NCBI GenBank assembly: GCA_948474755.1
Contig: CAOLHI010002504.1
Coordinates: 62,001-126,000, forward strand
Origin: Ctenosaura bakeri
Lineage: Eukaryota; Chordata; Lepidosauria; Squamata; Iguanidae
DNA: 64,000 bases
Direction of reading: 5' to 3'
Shown here: positions 1 through 13,077 of the stretch, piece by piece
How positions within the stretch are numbered: position 1 is the stretch's first letter
Layout: each line of letters begins with the position of its first letter
Program-made: the position numbers and the translations under genes
The notes under the pieces: model-generated
Database searches by the model: none
What the model was told of the DNA's origin: nothing
Seen by the model: the letters and a program-made list of their open reading frames with translations, nothing else

Positions 1-1377
1 TATAAGACATGTCTCAATGTTTCTCAGGGTTTAGTTGCTTGCAAACCTCCAGATGGGGAATACTATTGGAAAATGTTTGAATGAGATTGAAATCCTGATA
101 CTTGTTCCAGGATGAGGTTTTTCTTCATACATTCTGTAGTAAGATGTGCACCTCAACACTATAAAGTGGGAAAGAAGCAAACAGATTTTTTGTTAACACA
201 TGCACAGATTTTATTTATTACAAGTCATTTTTGTTGCGCTATAGCACAGAAAGGCATCAGAGTAAGTAAAAAATGGCAGCTGTTCTACAACCACCATCTT
301 GTTGGCACTCCACATAATGAAAGTATGAGTAGTAGCCCGATAGTCCACTGCTGCTAATAGTCTCTATTTCTTGTGGAACCCAAAGTTTGAAATGTTAACT
401 ACATATACACTTTCAGCCTTTATTGCTTTGTCAGTTATTGTTCTGTTTCCACTGGAGGTGAAAACATTTTTGTTGACTGCCACAAAGCTGGCTTGAAAAA
501 GAAAAATCCTTAGGCCTTCGGGGCACTTTGTGAATGAAGAGCTCACTCTTCTTATTTGGAAGATGAGTGGAAGGATTCTCCTTTCAACTGAAGCAAACAA
601 AACCAAAGATGTGGAGAACAAAGACTTTATTTTGATGATGTGAGATTTACGAAGCCTTAAAGGCAATATATAAGGATCTTCATAAAATTTACCTCACATC
701 AAAATTTAAATTGGAGGAACGAATACCAGGGAACCTCCATGTTCTGCTGAAACCTCAATTTGTTCCGTTGTTACTGACCTCCTAGTGGTCTTCATATTTT
801 TGTAATGAGTTCAATGAGGGTCTGTTAAGAAACACTAGGTACCTAGCATATATTACCAAGAGCTCAGTTTAAATAATAAAAAAGCTTCTTTTAATAGAAA
901 GAAATACAACAATAAAATTCAACAGAACAAAATTTACAGACTGTCAGCATTCCTTAACAAAACATGCTATAAACACAGTTACATACATCTTGTTTTGTAA
1001 CCTTCAAATTAAGTTGTCATTCCAAAAAATAATATGAGAATCAGATGGATCTAGATTATTGCTGTTTCTATTAATAAAAGAAATGGAAATCAATTGTAAT
1101 AAGGGAGTCATCATGGCACTCATTTCTTGAGTTGTGAACCTGTGGTTTCATTTTTTCCATAAGAGCCTGATACCACAATGTCTCATGCCAACAGTCCAAA
1201 GTTAAATTGTGTAGGCCTTTCCATTTTTAAGCAATCACCATACGAGCTACCAGACCAAAAACCAAACCAAAACAAAAAATAAAAAAAATTAGTTTTTTTT
1301 ACAAATAAGGTTTTTGTTTTCTTCTCTAGTATTCTAGTACTGGTGAAAGTGTAAAACATGTGACAGACATGTAAAGT
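1..1377. other. AT-rich sequence without recognisable genes
   Basis: I see no splice-bounded coding exon, RNA gene or recognisable transposon here. The short open frames have low-complexity, uncharacteristic translations. It reads as intergenic or intronic DNA. Confidence 0.5.
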
Positions 1378-1565
1378 CAAAGGCTTTCACGACCAGAATC
1401 CATAAGTTGTTGTGGGTTTTCCAGACTTTGAGGCTGTGTTCTATTAGTATTTGCTCCTGATGTTTCGTCTGCATCTGTGGATGGCATCTTCAGAGGATCT
1501 GGTGGCATGCCACCATTAGAACTATTAGAACACAGCCTCAAAGCCTGGAAAACCCACAACAACCT
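1378..1565. repeat. Hairpin-forming interspersed repeat
   Basis: Two arms of about 42 bp (1406-1447 and 1522-1563) are near-perfect reverse complements around a loop of about 75 bp. The left edge begins CAAAGGCTTTCAC, which I recall as the start of a common amniote interspersed repeat. I cannot assign it to a superfamily with confidence. Confidence 0.6.
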
Positions 1566-2720
1566 ATTTGACAGACATGTTTGAGAACCCAGAAACTAGT
1601 ATCTGATCTCATATGTTTTGTCTGGTAAATAATTTGTGAAGTAATTCTGACAATATCTAGTTGGTTAATCATATCTGTTCTGAGAGGGAGCATTTAACAT
1701 TTGACAAAAAAGAGAAGAGTATTTAGTTTTCTTTCTTGTGGTGTCCCATAAAATTTAGGATTCAAAGACTTACGACATTAGAGATGGTGGGGAAATTCAC
1801 AGCATGATGACATTCTGTGGACATATTTTGAATGTCCATATATGTTTTAGGAAAGATGAGAAAGAACAAGATACCAGGATTTATGTGCCAAAGCAGGCTC
1901 AAGTACCATCTGGGGTGGGGAAAAGTCAGAAAAAAATAAAATAAAATAAAAGACCATATGCTGTTTAAGTTTTATTGACAGTAACTGCAGGGTCAGATTG
2001 AATAATGTGGTCTAAGATGGGAAAAGGGTCTTGCTGGAATGTTGATTTATGTTAACTTATAAAATTCTAATTATTTATATATATATTGGATTTAAAGATG
2101 TTAAAGGAAGTGTGCTGTGTTACAATATGAAAGATAATAACAATTTTGCAAGAAATAGTGGACCCTTTCGGGTAATAGGGTACTTAGGGACAATAATGGG
2201 CACTCTAGTCAAAACTACAATGGATAAGCAAGAGAGTAAGGAATAAATAACTAATCATTCATTTCTTGAGGAGGTGTGGGGGGTGGGCTACAGGGGATGG
2301 AGGGAAGAAAGAGGGATTTGATATGTAATATAGGGACTATTGGTTAAATAACTGAAGAATAATGTTTGTTATTAGTAACAACTTAAGAATAATGTTTGTT
2401 ATTAGTAATTAGTACTATAATTAGTCTTATAATTTGTTAGCACTCCCCTCACCCTCTGGGGGATTTCTTTTTTTTAAATGTAATTCTGGAAAGTAATAAA
2501 AATAATAAAAAAAATAAGATGGGCAAAGGGTCAAGTTCTGAAGGGGAAGTAGGAAACCTGCAGTTTGTGGGCTAAATACAGACCACCAGCCTCTCAGTTT
2601 GGATCTCCTCATTCCATAAAGGTTCAGTTGTGGGTTTCTACTATTATTTTCTTGGTACTGCTCTACCCCCTTAAACTGAAAGAAAGATCTTTGTAAAAGC
2701 AGAGGAAGGAGAATGCCTAT
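1566..2720. other. AT-rich sequence, small tandem duplication
   Basis: No gene is visible. At 2355-2412 a unit of about 31 bp containing AAGAATAATGTTTGTTATTA is repeated twice. The rest is unique AT-rich sequence. Confidence 0.45.
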
Positions 2721-2827
2721 GGCCATTTCCGCACTAGCGTGTTCTAGCGCGATGATTCCACTTTCAACATCCTCTGGAATCCTGGGGTTTGCAGTTTCGG
2801 GAGGGGCCGGCTAGTGCGGAAATGGCC
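2721..2827. mobile_element. Short Harbinger-like MITE (family A variant)
   Basis: A 107-bp element with ends GGCCATTTCCGCACTAG and CTAGTGCGGAAATGGCC, which are exact inverted repeats. It is flanked by TAT on both sides (2718-2720, 2828-2830). The terminal GGCCATTTCCGCA closely matches the ends of the large Harbinger element at 35815. It has no coding capacity. Confidence 0.8.
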
Positions 2828-3172
2828 TATATGGTTTCTCTCTCCCCCTCCACTGCATACTGAAAAAAGAGAGAGTCACACTTGTGTGATTTGGCCCATT
2901 TTGTCTCTCCTCACACTCACTTTTGGCCTACAGCTGGAAAACAGACTATAACAGGTGTCAGTGTGGAGCTACAAGGGGAAAAAAAAGGTTCTTCCTCATC
3001 CTTCTTCCAGACTCTAGAATCCAGAGGCAGAAAAGAAAGAGCCAGAGGCAGGTGACAAAGGTGAGGAACATTTTGCCCTTCAGATGTTGACCTATAGTTC
3101 TTATAGTGTCTTACTATTGTTCCTGCTGGTTGTGGATAAGAGGAGTTGTAGGGCCAAACATTTTTCACCCTT

Positions 3173-3320
3173 GGCCCATTTCTGCACTACACTGTTAAGG
3201 TGTTATTATTCCACTTTCAACATCCTGTGGAATTCTGGGGTTTGTAGTTTACTGAGGTCAAAGACCTCTCTGGCTGAGAATTCTAAATGCCACTCCCTAA
3301 ACTGCAAATCCCAGGATTCA
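3173..3320. mobile_element. Truncated palindromic MITE (family A)
   Basis: The left arm, including TTATTATTCCACTTTCAACA, and the loop (AAGACCTCTCTGGCTGAGAA) match the other family A copies at 8107, 47394 and 58850. The right arm is replaced by unrelated TG-rich sequence after about 3320. Confidence 0.65.
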
Positions 3321-3399
3321 GAGCAAGAGCATTGCTTTGAAAGGTGTGTGTGTGTGCCACAGACTAGTGTTCCACCGCCTCTCATCAATTGTCCTCTTG

Positions 3400-3584
3400 T
3401 TTTTAATTTTGTTTTTAATTTGTTTTTAATAGTTAATGTGTTTTAGGGGGCTAGAAGGGTTGGTGGGTGAGGAGGATGGGTTACATTTTAGTGTTTTTAA
3501 TGTATTTATATACTGTTGTAATGCCGCCTCGATCCATTGGGAGAGGCGGGATATTATCATCATCATCATCATCATCATCATCAT
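3400..3584 (+). repeat. LINE 3' tail with (ATC)n microsatellite
   Basis: The stretch reads through TAATGCCGCCTCGATCC and GGGAGAGGCGGGATAT, then an ATC trinucleotide run at 3555-3584. The same segment occurs in reverse complement at about 31104-31145 next to another trinucleotide run. This fits the 3' end of a LINE that terminates in a microsatellite. The clade is not resolved. Confidence 0.55.
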
Positions 3585-5276
3585 TTAAGACTTGATATTT
3601 TTTATTTAAAGGGGATACTTAGTATGATTGCGGTTGATCTTTAATGCATCATGTTTAATGACATAATGAGGGCTGCCCTTGTAACATCACCAGCGCCTAC
3701 TTCCTGTGACATTGCAAGGGGTAGTTTCTAGGTCTCAGGCTTTGGCCCTGATGCCTGAGGGCTTGGCATAGTCCTGATCTGGTAATCCACTTACTGGTTT
3801 GCAATTTAGGTGATTGCTAACTGAAGCTTAGTGATTGCGTTGTAGCACAGAGCTTGTAGTTGCTTGTGGTTTCCACAGGATGGTCTTCTGGCTGATGTAA
3901 GACACTGGTGGTGGAAGTCTTTAGAACCTAAGGGTGAGTCAAATATCAAGGAGAGATGACAATGCACATACTTTGCATGCAAGCCCAAGTCCAATCCTTG
4001 CATCTTTTGAACTGGTAGGATCAGAGAGAGTGAATGATGGGAAGGAATCCTATTTGAAGCCCTGGAAATAAATTTGCCACTCTGTATAAATCAGAGCTTT
4101 GAAAAGTTCCTGACATAGAATTCTGGGAGCTGGACTCACAAAAAGCAAAGCTTCTGTGTTCTGAGGTATAGCCTATCCAGCCTTGGCTAGGTGGACCAAT
4201 AATCTGACCCGGTATATGTTCTGTTTTCAACCACAACTCCCCATTTTCTGTTAACATCCAGTTTCTGCCTCTGCCCCTTGGGTTAGCCATTAAGTGAACC
4301 TTCCTACTTGCTGTTTCAAGCAGATATGTCTTAATTTGAGCTCATTTTCTGGGTCATCAGTTTGGTTTCTGAGTGCTTTATAGTCTGGAAGAATCCCATC
4401 TACCAGAGGGTCATATCTTTTAATCATTGCAACCATTTTGGCTTCATGCAGTTTTAGAACAAAGCTTTCAAATCTGTGTTCATTACTGTGACCTGAAGTG
4501 CCCTCAGCTGTATCATGCTAACGGCAGGGCGGCCATTGGTATATTGAATCCATACCTCACTGGTAGCACCTCTTCAATCAAGATTAAAATTAATATTAAA
4601 AGTGGCTCCGAGGCCGAACTGTTTTGATTAGGAAATATTTTTCCAGACTTGTCGTCAAATTGAGAGCTGACTCTCTTGTTTGTCATATGTGAAAGAATCT
4701 GTAGAATTACAAGCAGTCACTCTGTTGCTATAAGAAGTTGGGTCATTCGTCCAGGGCTTATCCAAGGTATTTTTTTTTCTGTTCAAGGTGGAGTAACAAA
4801 TGACATTCCACACAGGTCAAGGTGCCTATTTGCCCAAAGTTATTTTGGCACCACGATAACCACCACATCCCAATCCTAGCAGTGCAAAACATAGTTCACC
4901 CTAATTAATTTACAAATTGATTCTCTTTCATGCCTACTCCACCAATATGCCAACTGAGACATAGGAATGTAACATCTGACTATGTTATCCTCATGTGTAA
5001 GGATAAATAATTTCTACATTTTTCTCTCCATTGTGGAGAAGATGAACATTTCTGCACAGTCCCCCTTCCTGTGTTTGCATATCCTCAAGTGTTTCAGGAA
5101 ATTAATCTGTGGATAAATACATGTGCACCAGAATCTGATATAAGCTATACTTTGTGTAACTTTATGTGTATTTAACTAAGCAGCAAAGGTGGTAAGAAGC
5201 CCCTTTACTGAACTGCAAAGATGTATAATAAGACTCCAGCAAGAGCACCCAATGTGCCTTGGGATTTATGTACATT
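3585..5276. other. Mostly unique sequence with a SINE fragment
   Basis: A short plus-strand SINE fragment at about 3965-4016 contains TTTGCATGCAAGCCCAAG, as in the related copies at 13078 and 15340. A degenerate DNA-transposon-like piece may lie near 4090-4170. I recognise nothing else. Confidence 0.4.
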
Positions 5277-5475
5277 GATGCATAATGCAGATTGGTGTGC
5301 AATGCACATCAGTGTGTGATGTGCATCACTGTACAGTGTGTATCATTCTGCAATGTGCATTGTCCACAATGCACATCAGTGCACATTGTACACTGATGTG
5401 CATTGCAAACCAATGCATATTGCACACAGATGCTTATCAGGCACTGCTCAGTATGCACCAGTGTGCCTACTTTAC
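5277..5475. repeat. Self-complementary TG/CA-rich repeat cluster
   Basis: Variants of ATGTGCATTG and AATGCACATCAGTG recur in both orientations about ten times in 200 bp. The sequence alternates purine and pyrimidine for long runs and can pair with itself. It is not a simple microsatellite, and I cannot name a family. Confidence 0.6.
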
Positions 5476-5679
5476 TGGGTGTTTTGCTGGTTTTGCTGTG
5501 TAGTAATGTAACAGCAGCCCTCTACTGTATATGGATGTTACACAACTGCCCAGTTCTTATTCCCTCAGAGGTAAGTCCATTTATGAAGACATAAGGCGTC
5601 AACAGTATTCCCGGGATTGTCTGTTACAGCAAACTGCATTACTTTAATTACTTCCAATCTGTGGACAAAACACAATGAG

Positions 5680-5800
5680 GTGTACCAGGTGGAATGACTG
5701 GCCCAAGGTCACCCAGTGAGTTTCATGACTCAGCAGGGACTAGAATCCTGATTTCCCAAATCCCAAGCTAGTATTACACTACAATGGCTTTCCAAAAGAA
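5680..5800 (-). repeat. MIR-like tRNA-derived SINE fragment
   Basis: It contains GGCCCAAGGTCACCCAGTGA followed by a degenerate CAGCAGGGACTAGAATCCTG. In reverse complement these are the B-box region and core of the SINE family seen complete at 27412 and 54000. Confidence 0.6.
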
Positions 5801-6360
5801 TTTACAACCATGAGGAGATTTGAACTCCCAACCTCTGGCTTCACAGCCAGCATTTCCTCCCCAAAGTATTATGCCAGCTGTCATGGTTATTTTAAAGGAC
5901 TGTATATGCTTGCTGTTTTGAAGAAATTGACTCTAATTTAAAAGATTTCATATGAATAGGATACAAATGATTTGCTACAGCATTGTCAGCACTCTGATAT
6001 ATATTGCAAAGCATTGTCTGCCTCCTTTGCATATAATTTAGTGAAGCTAGTTTCATAAGGGAAAAATGCAGTTAATAATAATTACATTAGATAGGAGTGA
6101 TAAATGGGGAAAAGTGGCCATAAACCTGCCATTAGCTAGCTAGAAACATTTTTGGGCTACACTGTTTTCTACAATACACCAAGGCAAAATATTAAGCCCT
6201 GTTCCTACCATAAGAATAATAATGCCACATATTTCATAATAATGTTTGTGAAGAGTTTTGAACAATTGAAAGCATTATACCAATGGGTATGGTTCAGCAT
6301 TTGACCAAGAAAAAAAAAGATTTAGTCAAGTAAATGCTCAAGTATTTATTGGATAATGTA

Positions 6361-7000
6361 GAATCATAGAATCATAGAGTTGGAAAAGAGCACAAGGACT
6401 GAATCCAACTCCTCGTCATGCTGGAATCATCAAAGCACTCCTGACAGATGGCCCTCCAACCTCTGTTTAAAAACCTCCAAAGGAGGAGACACCACCATAC
6501 TCCCAGGCAGTGTATTTTACTGTCAAACTACTCTTACTGTGAGAAAGGTCTTAATGTTTAGATGGAATCTCTTTTTCTGAAGTTTGAAGCCACTGCTCCA
6601 TGGCCTAGTCTCCTGGGCAGCAGAAAACAGGCTTGCTCCTTCTCCATATGATGTTCCTTCAAAGATTTAAACATAGCTATCATGATGCCTCTTAACCTTC
6701 TCTTCTCCATGCTAAATGTACCCAGCTCCCTAAACCTCACAAGGCATGGTTTCCAGGCCTTCTACCATTTTGTTTGCCCTTTTCTGGACACATTCCAGCT
6801 TGTCAATATCCTTCCTGAACTTTGGTGCCCAGAACTGGACACAGTATCTCAGGTGAGGTCTGACCAAAGCAGAACAGAGTGGTACCATCACTTCCCTTGA
6901 CCTATATACTCTACTCCTATTGATGCAGCCCAGAATAGCATTGGTTTTCTTAGCTGCTGTAACACATTTCTGAATCATGTTCAGCTTGTGGTCTATAAGC
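6361..7000 (-). mobile_element. CR1 LINE, 5'-truncated, C-terminal ORF2 and 3' end
   Basis: Read on the minus strand this encodes the end of a CR1 reverse-transcriptase ORF, in two frames: one with VPLCSALVRPHLRYC and FWAPKFRKDIDKLE, the next with RLRELGTFSMEKRRLRG. The 3' terminus at 6361-6375 is the short ATTCTATG-type repeat typical of CR1. Frame changes and stops show a dead fossil. It is severely 5'-truncated, as is usual for CR1. Confidence 0.9.
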
Positions 7001-7304
7001 TTCCTACATCCTTTTCACATGTGCTGTGGTCATGCCAGTTATCACCCATCTGATATCTGTGCAAACAAGAAGGAAAGAAAATCTTAGGTTAATTACAACA
7101 AAATAAAACGATACCACAGAAGTACCCCCATACACATAAACTAGAAAGCTGTTATTGTAAGACAGTGGAGTGGATCCAAACTTAGTCATAATTGGAAGAC
7201 TAGCATAAGTCCCAATGATTTTAATAGCTTAGCATATGTGAGGCTAAAGACTAGCTTCTCTCTCTTCTAGTCCTGATTGAAATAGACTCATTCAATCTGT
7301 TGTA
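7001..7304. other. No recognisable feature
   Basis: Unique AT-rich sequence between the CR1 piece and the Tigger-like element. I see nothing to annotate. Confidence 0.4.
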
Positions 7305-7804
7305 CATTTGGCACTCCACATTACTTAGGGTTAGGGTTGTAGGACCCCGCAAAAGTAGAAAAATCACAAATATCAGAATGTTTGTGTGTGTCTGTGAGAA
7401 TGAGGACAAGGTATGGCAAGGAGACAGGCACCTAGGGTCCAAACCTGAGCAGGGAAAGGAGAGGGAAAGGGGGTAGATTGGCTTGATGGCCCTATACTTC
7501 CTCTCCTGCCCATCTCCTTCTTTGGGTATGTGGGAAGCATTGCGAGAGGGTTCGTGGTGGTGAGAAATTGTGTTGCAAGCTGACCTTAGTTGGCCAGGCA
7601 TCAGTTGTTGTTGTTGCTGGTGGTGGTGGTGGAGGAGGAGGAGGAAGAGGAAGTTTTTTAAAGGGCTGTGCAGTCTGACAGGAGCCTCCAAGAGGGAAGG
7701 TTCCCCGTGGAAAAGAAGTGCCTGAGGTAGGGGGTAGTGGTTGGAGAAGCTCAGAGATAATCAAATCCATAAAAGTTAAACTGTCAAATGTGGAGGGCCA
7801 AATC
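7305..7804. mobile_element. Tigger-like (pogo/Tc1-mariner) non-autonomous element
   Basis: The left end CATTTGGCACTCCAC and the right end GTGGAGGGCCAAATC are degenerate inverted repeats, flanked by TA dinucleotides. Interior segments (AAAAATCACAAATATCA near 7359) match the copies at 24613 and 62253. There is no transposase frame. The GC-rich middle contains CCA/GTT trinucleotide runs that give spurious open frames. Confidence 0.75.
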
Positions 7805-8106
7805 TATTTATCTACTGTGTGGACTCACCATTGAACAAGTGATTGGCACCAGTCAATAATATGTCACCCTCAGTCACAGTGGCCAGGATCCTGTATTAGC
7901 TACTTAGTTAGCTACTCCTGACTCCCTCCCCAAAATCTGATGGAAACATAATTCACTTGTGCTTCAATTGCCAGCAGAATGGGTCTGTTTTTCCCCATGC
8001 AGCTGATGCTCAGTAAAGTAGGTCTGAGATGAGTTATCGTCATGGCAAGAGTGTTACAACTGTGACTAAGTAGCAATCATGAATACAAAACAGCTACCTA
8101 GATTTA

Positions 8107-8321
8107 GGGTCTTTCTGCACTTACATTGTTAAAATGCTATTATTCCACTTTCATCATCCTCTGGAATTCTGGGGTTTGTAGTTTACTGAGGACAAAGAGC
8201 TCTCTGGCTGAGAATTCTAAATGCCCCTCCCTGAACTGCAAACCCCAGGATTCCATGAAAGTGGAATAATAGCACTATAAGTGGAATAATAGCACTATAA
8301 CAGTGCAGTGTGGAAAGGCCC
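8107..8321. mobile_element. Palindromic Harbinger-like MITE (family A)
   Basis: Arms with TGCTATTATTCCACTTTCAT and its complement surround a loop of about 80 bp. It is flanked by TTA on both sides (8104-8106, 8322-8324), a 3-bp target duplication. A 20-bp piece of the right arm (GTGGAATAATAGCACTATAA) is duplicated in tandem. Folded RNA would form a long hairpin. Confidence 0.85.
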
Positions 8322-8324
8322 TTA

Positions 8325-11300
8325 GTCATCTGTTAATATGTGTATGAGCCCTACTTAGTCATGATTGTTACATTCTTGTCATGATTGTAAATTCCTCTAA
8401 ATCTACTCTACTAGGCATCAGCTGCATGAGAAGAAGGAAATCGATTCCACCAGAGACTGGATTTCAGGCAAATAATTTTTTTATCAGGTTTGGGGGCATT
8501 GAGTCAGGAGAGTTTATTTTGTTAAGTATACTTAACTAAATAGCTGATACACAATTTGAACTATTAATTTTTTTTATATTATGTAGATTATTAATATTAA
8601 TTTCCATGCATTTTCCCACAGTTTTCTCCAAGGATCTTAGGATGGTAAATATTCATTCCCCAGTAGTAATATAATAGGTTTTGTTTTATTTTCTTTCTAA
8701 TTTAGTATAATTTGGCTGTACTTGGGTTTTAGAATGGTTTGTTTGTTTTTGATGTAGTCTGTTCCTTATTCAATAAATTCTGTCTGTTTATCTATCTATC
8801 TAGAATTCTCAGATATAGAAATCTAATGTTGAAGTTTAGACAACTGCACAATTTCATAGGATGGAGCCATGGCAGTTAAAGTGGCATCAAACTGTTATAA
8901 CTGAATTATTTGGATACAGGAAAGGTCGATTGAGTAACCTCTCAGTTGCTGCTTCAGATCAGCCGATCCAACAAGCTTGATAGAAGTGCTCCAAGTCTGT
9001 CTACCTGCTGGACAGCTCCCCCACTACTCAGTTCTAAAGCAGAACTGCTGACACTGCTGGACAGCTCCCCTACTTTTCTAAGAAAGTGAGCATAGGCGAA
9101 CAAACCCTTGTTTCTCCAATCTCATTAGTTCTCATTAATTCTGGCTACTGCTTCCATTTGTGGTCACCTTTGCCTTATCAGAAAATTCCCTTTTAAGAGA
9201 TCACCATGGAAACTTTGTTTTAACTGAAAGTAGCATTTAAAATAAAAATTCTGGTGTTTTAAATTAACAAATACTTAATTAACTTAATTAATTAATTAGC
9301 TTAATTACTTATGTTTAATTAACATAAACTATTCTTTAAACAGGGGTGGGGTTTTTTTTCTTACCTCTTTCAACAGCATTGATCCCACTGAAGAGAGGAG
9401 TGTGAGAACTGCAACCCAAAAAGTAACTTTTTCAAGCACTGGTGAAATCTGTGCATACATACAATTGTAAAAGCTGCTGCGTCAGTACAAGAGATGAGAC
9501 AGCAATCCTATGTATAAGTCAAGAGAAATGTCTTTTCCCTCAGTCCCTATGAGGCAGGTAAAAGTATTACTGTGGTTTGGTAGCATTCTGATATCTTTAG
9601 TAGCAACAGAAAAAAGATGGAATGGAAAAAAAAATATGTGGAAAACTGCAGATTGAGATCCTACGTGAGAGGCTATGATTCCTGACTTTGCAATGATAGA
9701 ACTACATCACCAATACAGTATGCAAGCATGTTGGTGAATTGCAATGAGGCACAATAGGGCATCACACCAGATGTTCTGTTGCACAACAGGGCTTCTATTT
9801 TGCCTCAGGACACATTGTGCCTCAGGGACATGTTGTGTATCAGAACTGCTGCACAATGGCCACACTGCTGGCTCTAAATATGCATGGTCCCAATGGTATG
9901 GGTACATCTTTGCTTCTTTCCTGAGAATGCAAACATTGCATAACGGCACAGTTCAAGTTTATATGATAATAAGTTAGTTTAGAATGATGTAAATTTCCAA
10001 CAGGATGCAACCTATATTTTTCTTAAGACAGTCTTGCTGGGTTCAGTCCCAATTTCATACTGAAGCTGGGGAGGTGGGGAAAGAGAGACATGTTGGTAAA
10101 TTTTGGCTGGAACCAATCTCAGAAGGCCAGGGAGTGGGATTCTGCATCTGGCACGTGTTGCACTTGACTATACCTCTCTCCTTCTATATGCACAGCAGGA
10201 GGGGGATTCTTCTAAACCAGTCAGATTTGCATGCTAGTTTTCTAGAACAGGCAGGCATGCCTGGCAGTGGGATGCCATGCTCTGATTTCATTCATGTGAA
10301 ACATCCCTTCTGGTTTTTTTGCAGTCCTGAATAATTGTGAGAAGCTATTATTTTATTTATTTTTTACTTTAAAAAGCAGATCTTTGAAGTTAGTTGTTTT
10401 TCAGTGTGTAGCAAGTCCAGAACTAGGTATAACTGTTGACATGACAAAATGAAAGAAATAAACATTTCTTTAACAAGTCTTTAATTATGCAGCATGCCAC
10501 ATTAGTCTTTTAATTATGCAGCATGCCACGTCTTATAGGGAGGGAAATAGCTCAGCAAGAGAGGTTGCTTGCAGGTTTTGTCCCCATCGTTATTTTTCAC
10601 AATTCTTGGATGCTTGAGGCTGTAAGTCTTCTTATAGTTAAAACATCTCTGGTTTTTAAAGTGCTGGATGGAAATAGTGCCCTGCCTTGGTTTTTGGTGG
10701 ACACACTCATGCACACTGTGCAGGCAAAAGCATGCATATATAACATACTGTTAATCCTGAATCCTTTTGTCTCTGTCTTCACATTGTTGCAAATATTATC
10801 TTGAATCCTGTTGTCACTTTATAATGGGATAAACACCATTATGAAAGAATTTGCACTTTCTTGGAGGTTGTGCAAGGGTGTTACCCTGTTTGGAGTTGTG
10901 CAGGCCCTTTGTGGCTGACACAAGCCATTGCACCAGACTAGGACTGCTGCTTAGGAGGCTCCATCAGGGTGGGTGAAGAGTTGGATCCCCTGTTGCACAC
11001 TGGAAAGGCACATGGCTGTACCATCTGTCAGATGGCTGTGCAACACTGCAATCCAATACTGCAGTGTGAGATGTCTTTGTGTAATTTTAATCCTATGGAG
11101 ACAGTGAACAGGATTTTGGCCATAGATTGCAGTTACACTGTATTAGGCATGGGCAACTGAAGTAACCCAAGGTTTTTCACTTGCATCTGAGCCCTGGTTA
11201 CCATAACCAGTGGTGTGAGGGACTTCAGTTCAAAAACATCTGTAGAGACTCAGTTGCCCTCTCCTGTCTTATAATAACAGCAAACCCTTTCATAGGTTTA

Positions 11301-11924
11301 TCTCCTTAAAGTCTGTTGATTACAAGGAAGAAAATCATTCTAAGCATATTTTAGGTGATACTGTATGCTATATGGAGAAAAGCTTCTAACCTGATCTTTT
11401 TGCTAGAAGATAATTGAACTGAAAACCAAGGAACGATGGCTCTTTTAGACTGGGACAGGCACTGTCAAGGTCTGTATTACTTTCTTTGGAATATGTTGGT
11501 ATATGCATTTCAGAAATGGTAGTGGCCAGAGCAAATTGTGAGTGGGGTCAGAGAAAAAATAGGGTGAACCTAGGCATTGCATTGAATGTGCATTAAAAAT
11601 ATGCATAAAACATTCACTAGATCTAGGATAATAGAACAGTCTTCATCACTTTCCTAAAAATTAGGATGAGCCTGATAGTTTGCATTTGGATCATGATCCA
11701 GAGATTCTGTACCTCTCTTCAGCTGCATAATGGGCTTATTTCATTTCCATCCTTCTTTTTCACTGGCTTTTGGAAAGGCTGGAGTGGAACTAGGAACACA
11801 GAGGTGTGTCCAGCTGCTACTTCCAGCAGAAAGCCCATTTGTATCTCTTATATGCATTTAACCAGAAGTCTCATTCCTTTTCAGGAAGAGTGATTCACTG
11901 TGTTAAGAACCAAAGCTGTGAATT
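8325..11924. other. No gene; unique and unclassified repetitive sequence
   Basis: The stretch holds AT-rich unique sequence, a TTAATTAA-rich patch near 9265-9320 and a TGTTGTGC/GCACAA-rich stretch at 9735-9860. A roughly 30-bp duplication containing TTTAATTATGCAGCATGCCA lies at 10478-10532. The open frames do not resemble known proteins. Confidence 0.4.
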
Positions 11925-12128
11925 GAAATTACAGGAGAGAAGATTTGGACTAAACATTGAGAAGAAACATTAGGAAGATGGTTTGAGCTGCTTGACAGTG
12001 GAGTAGCCTACCTCAGAAGGCAGTGGACTAATCTCGGAGGGTTTTGAACAGAGATTGAATGCCTACTTTTAAAGAGTGTTGGGACTAGACAGCCCTTAGT
12101 GTCCCTTTCATTTCCATGATTCCATGTG
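11925..12128 (+). mobile_element. CR1 LINE 3' fragment
   Basis: The order of segments (ACTAAACATTGAGAAGAAAC, then GTGGAGTAGCCTACCTC, then GTTGGGACTAGACAGCCCTT, then CATTTCCATGATTCCATG) matches the last part of CR1 ORF2 and its 3' end. It carries many mutations. Confidence 0.75.
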
Positions 12129-13077
12129 ATTTTCATGGCTGCAACTGCCACCATTTTGCAAACTCTTGATAGCCACACTGAATAGTTCATGCAGGTAGGT
12201 GTGTCCAGTTTGTACAACTGGTGGTCCTAGGTGGGCCTGGAACATGTCAGGAGCACCAAACTTTCTTATAAGAACCATAAGCATTTCAATGAACATAAGG
12301 ATGAAAACAGCACTCACATCTATTCTCCTTATGTTGCAAATGTCTAACAGAAGAAGAATGCCAGCATACTTAGAGTTACCCCTTCTTGCCCCATTTCACA
12401 TTGTTTGCTGACATCTGTAGGGGGAGGGTGGGGAGAACGTTATCTGTTAACATTATAACACACTTGTTTTAAAAGGTGTTACCAGGGAGATGCGGAGTAA
12501 TATCATGAAGCCAACATGTCTAGTAAGTTTTTCTATCTGGCACATTTCAACTTCAACGGAACTTGCTTTCAAATTAGCTTTTGGGATTATGGTGTTAAAA
12601 ATTATATTGGGGAACTATTAGTGGGAATATCAAATACACAAAATGTATTCAGAAACCTAAGTGGCCTGCTAATCATATGTTCCCCTATGGCTAGCAAATT
12701 TTGTTGGGTGTCATTTTTTGAGGTGTGCTCAATTCTGAGTTGTATCAAGGGCTAAATCAACTTGCAGCCAAAGCATTAGAACCACCATCCTGGCATAATC
12801 TTTCTTGAGTAATGACCATTCATATGATAAGTCATAGATTAATGATGAGATGAAGCTCACCATCTCTTGGAAAACTGTACAGCCAGAAAGTGGTCTTATA
12901 TCTGTGTGTAGTGCTAGAGAGACTCTGTTCAGACTAACAGAGTTCTCCGTCTAAGCACCATGTATGCAAACATAGTTCATACCTGGACTCAGTGCTGAGT
13001 AGTATTTGCACATATGTCCTATTCATGGAAGAACTGCAATCATGGCATCATCATGGACCTAAGATATTGCTTTATGC
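12129..13077. other. No recognisable feature
   Basis: Unique AT-rich DNA. I see no exon, RNA gene or transposon ends. Confidence 0.4.

Noticed and set aside
3541..3584. CRISPR-like or satellite array
   Set aside because: Plain trinucleotide repeat without spacers. No CRISPR array is expected or seen in this vertebrate-type DNA.
5285..5503. Cys/His-rich small protein
   Set aside because: The Cys and His codons come from repeated TGCACAT units, not from a zinc-finger spacing.
7326..7340. TTAGGGTTAGGGTT telomere-like repeat
   Set aside because: Only two units, within a Tigger-like element. Not an interstitial telomeric array.
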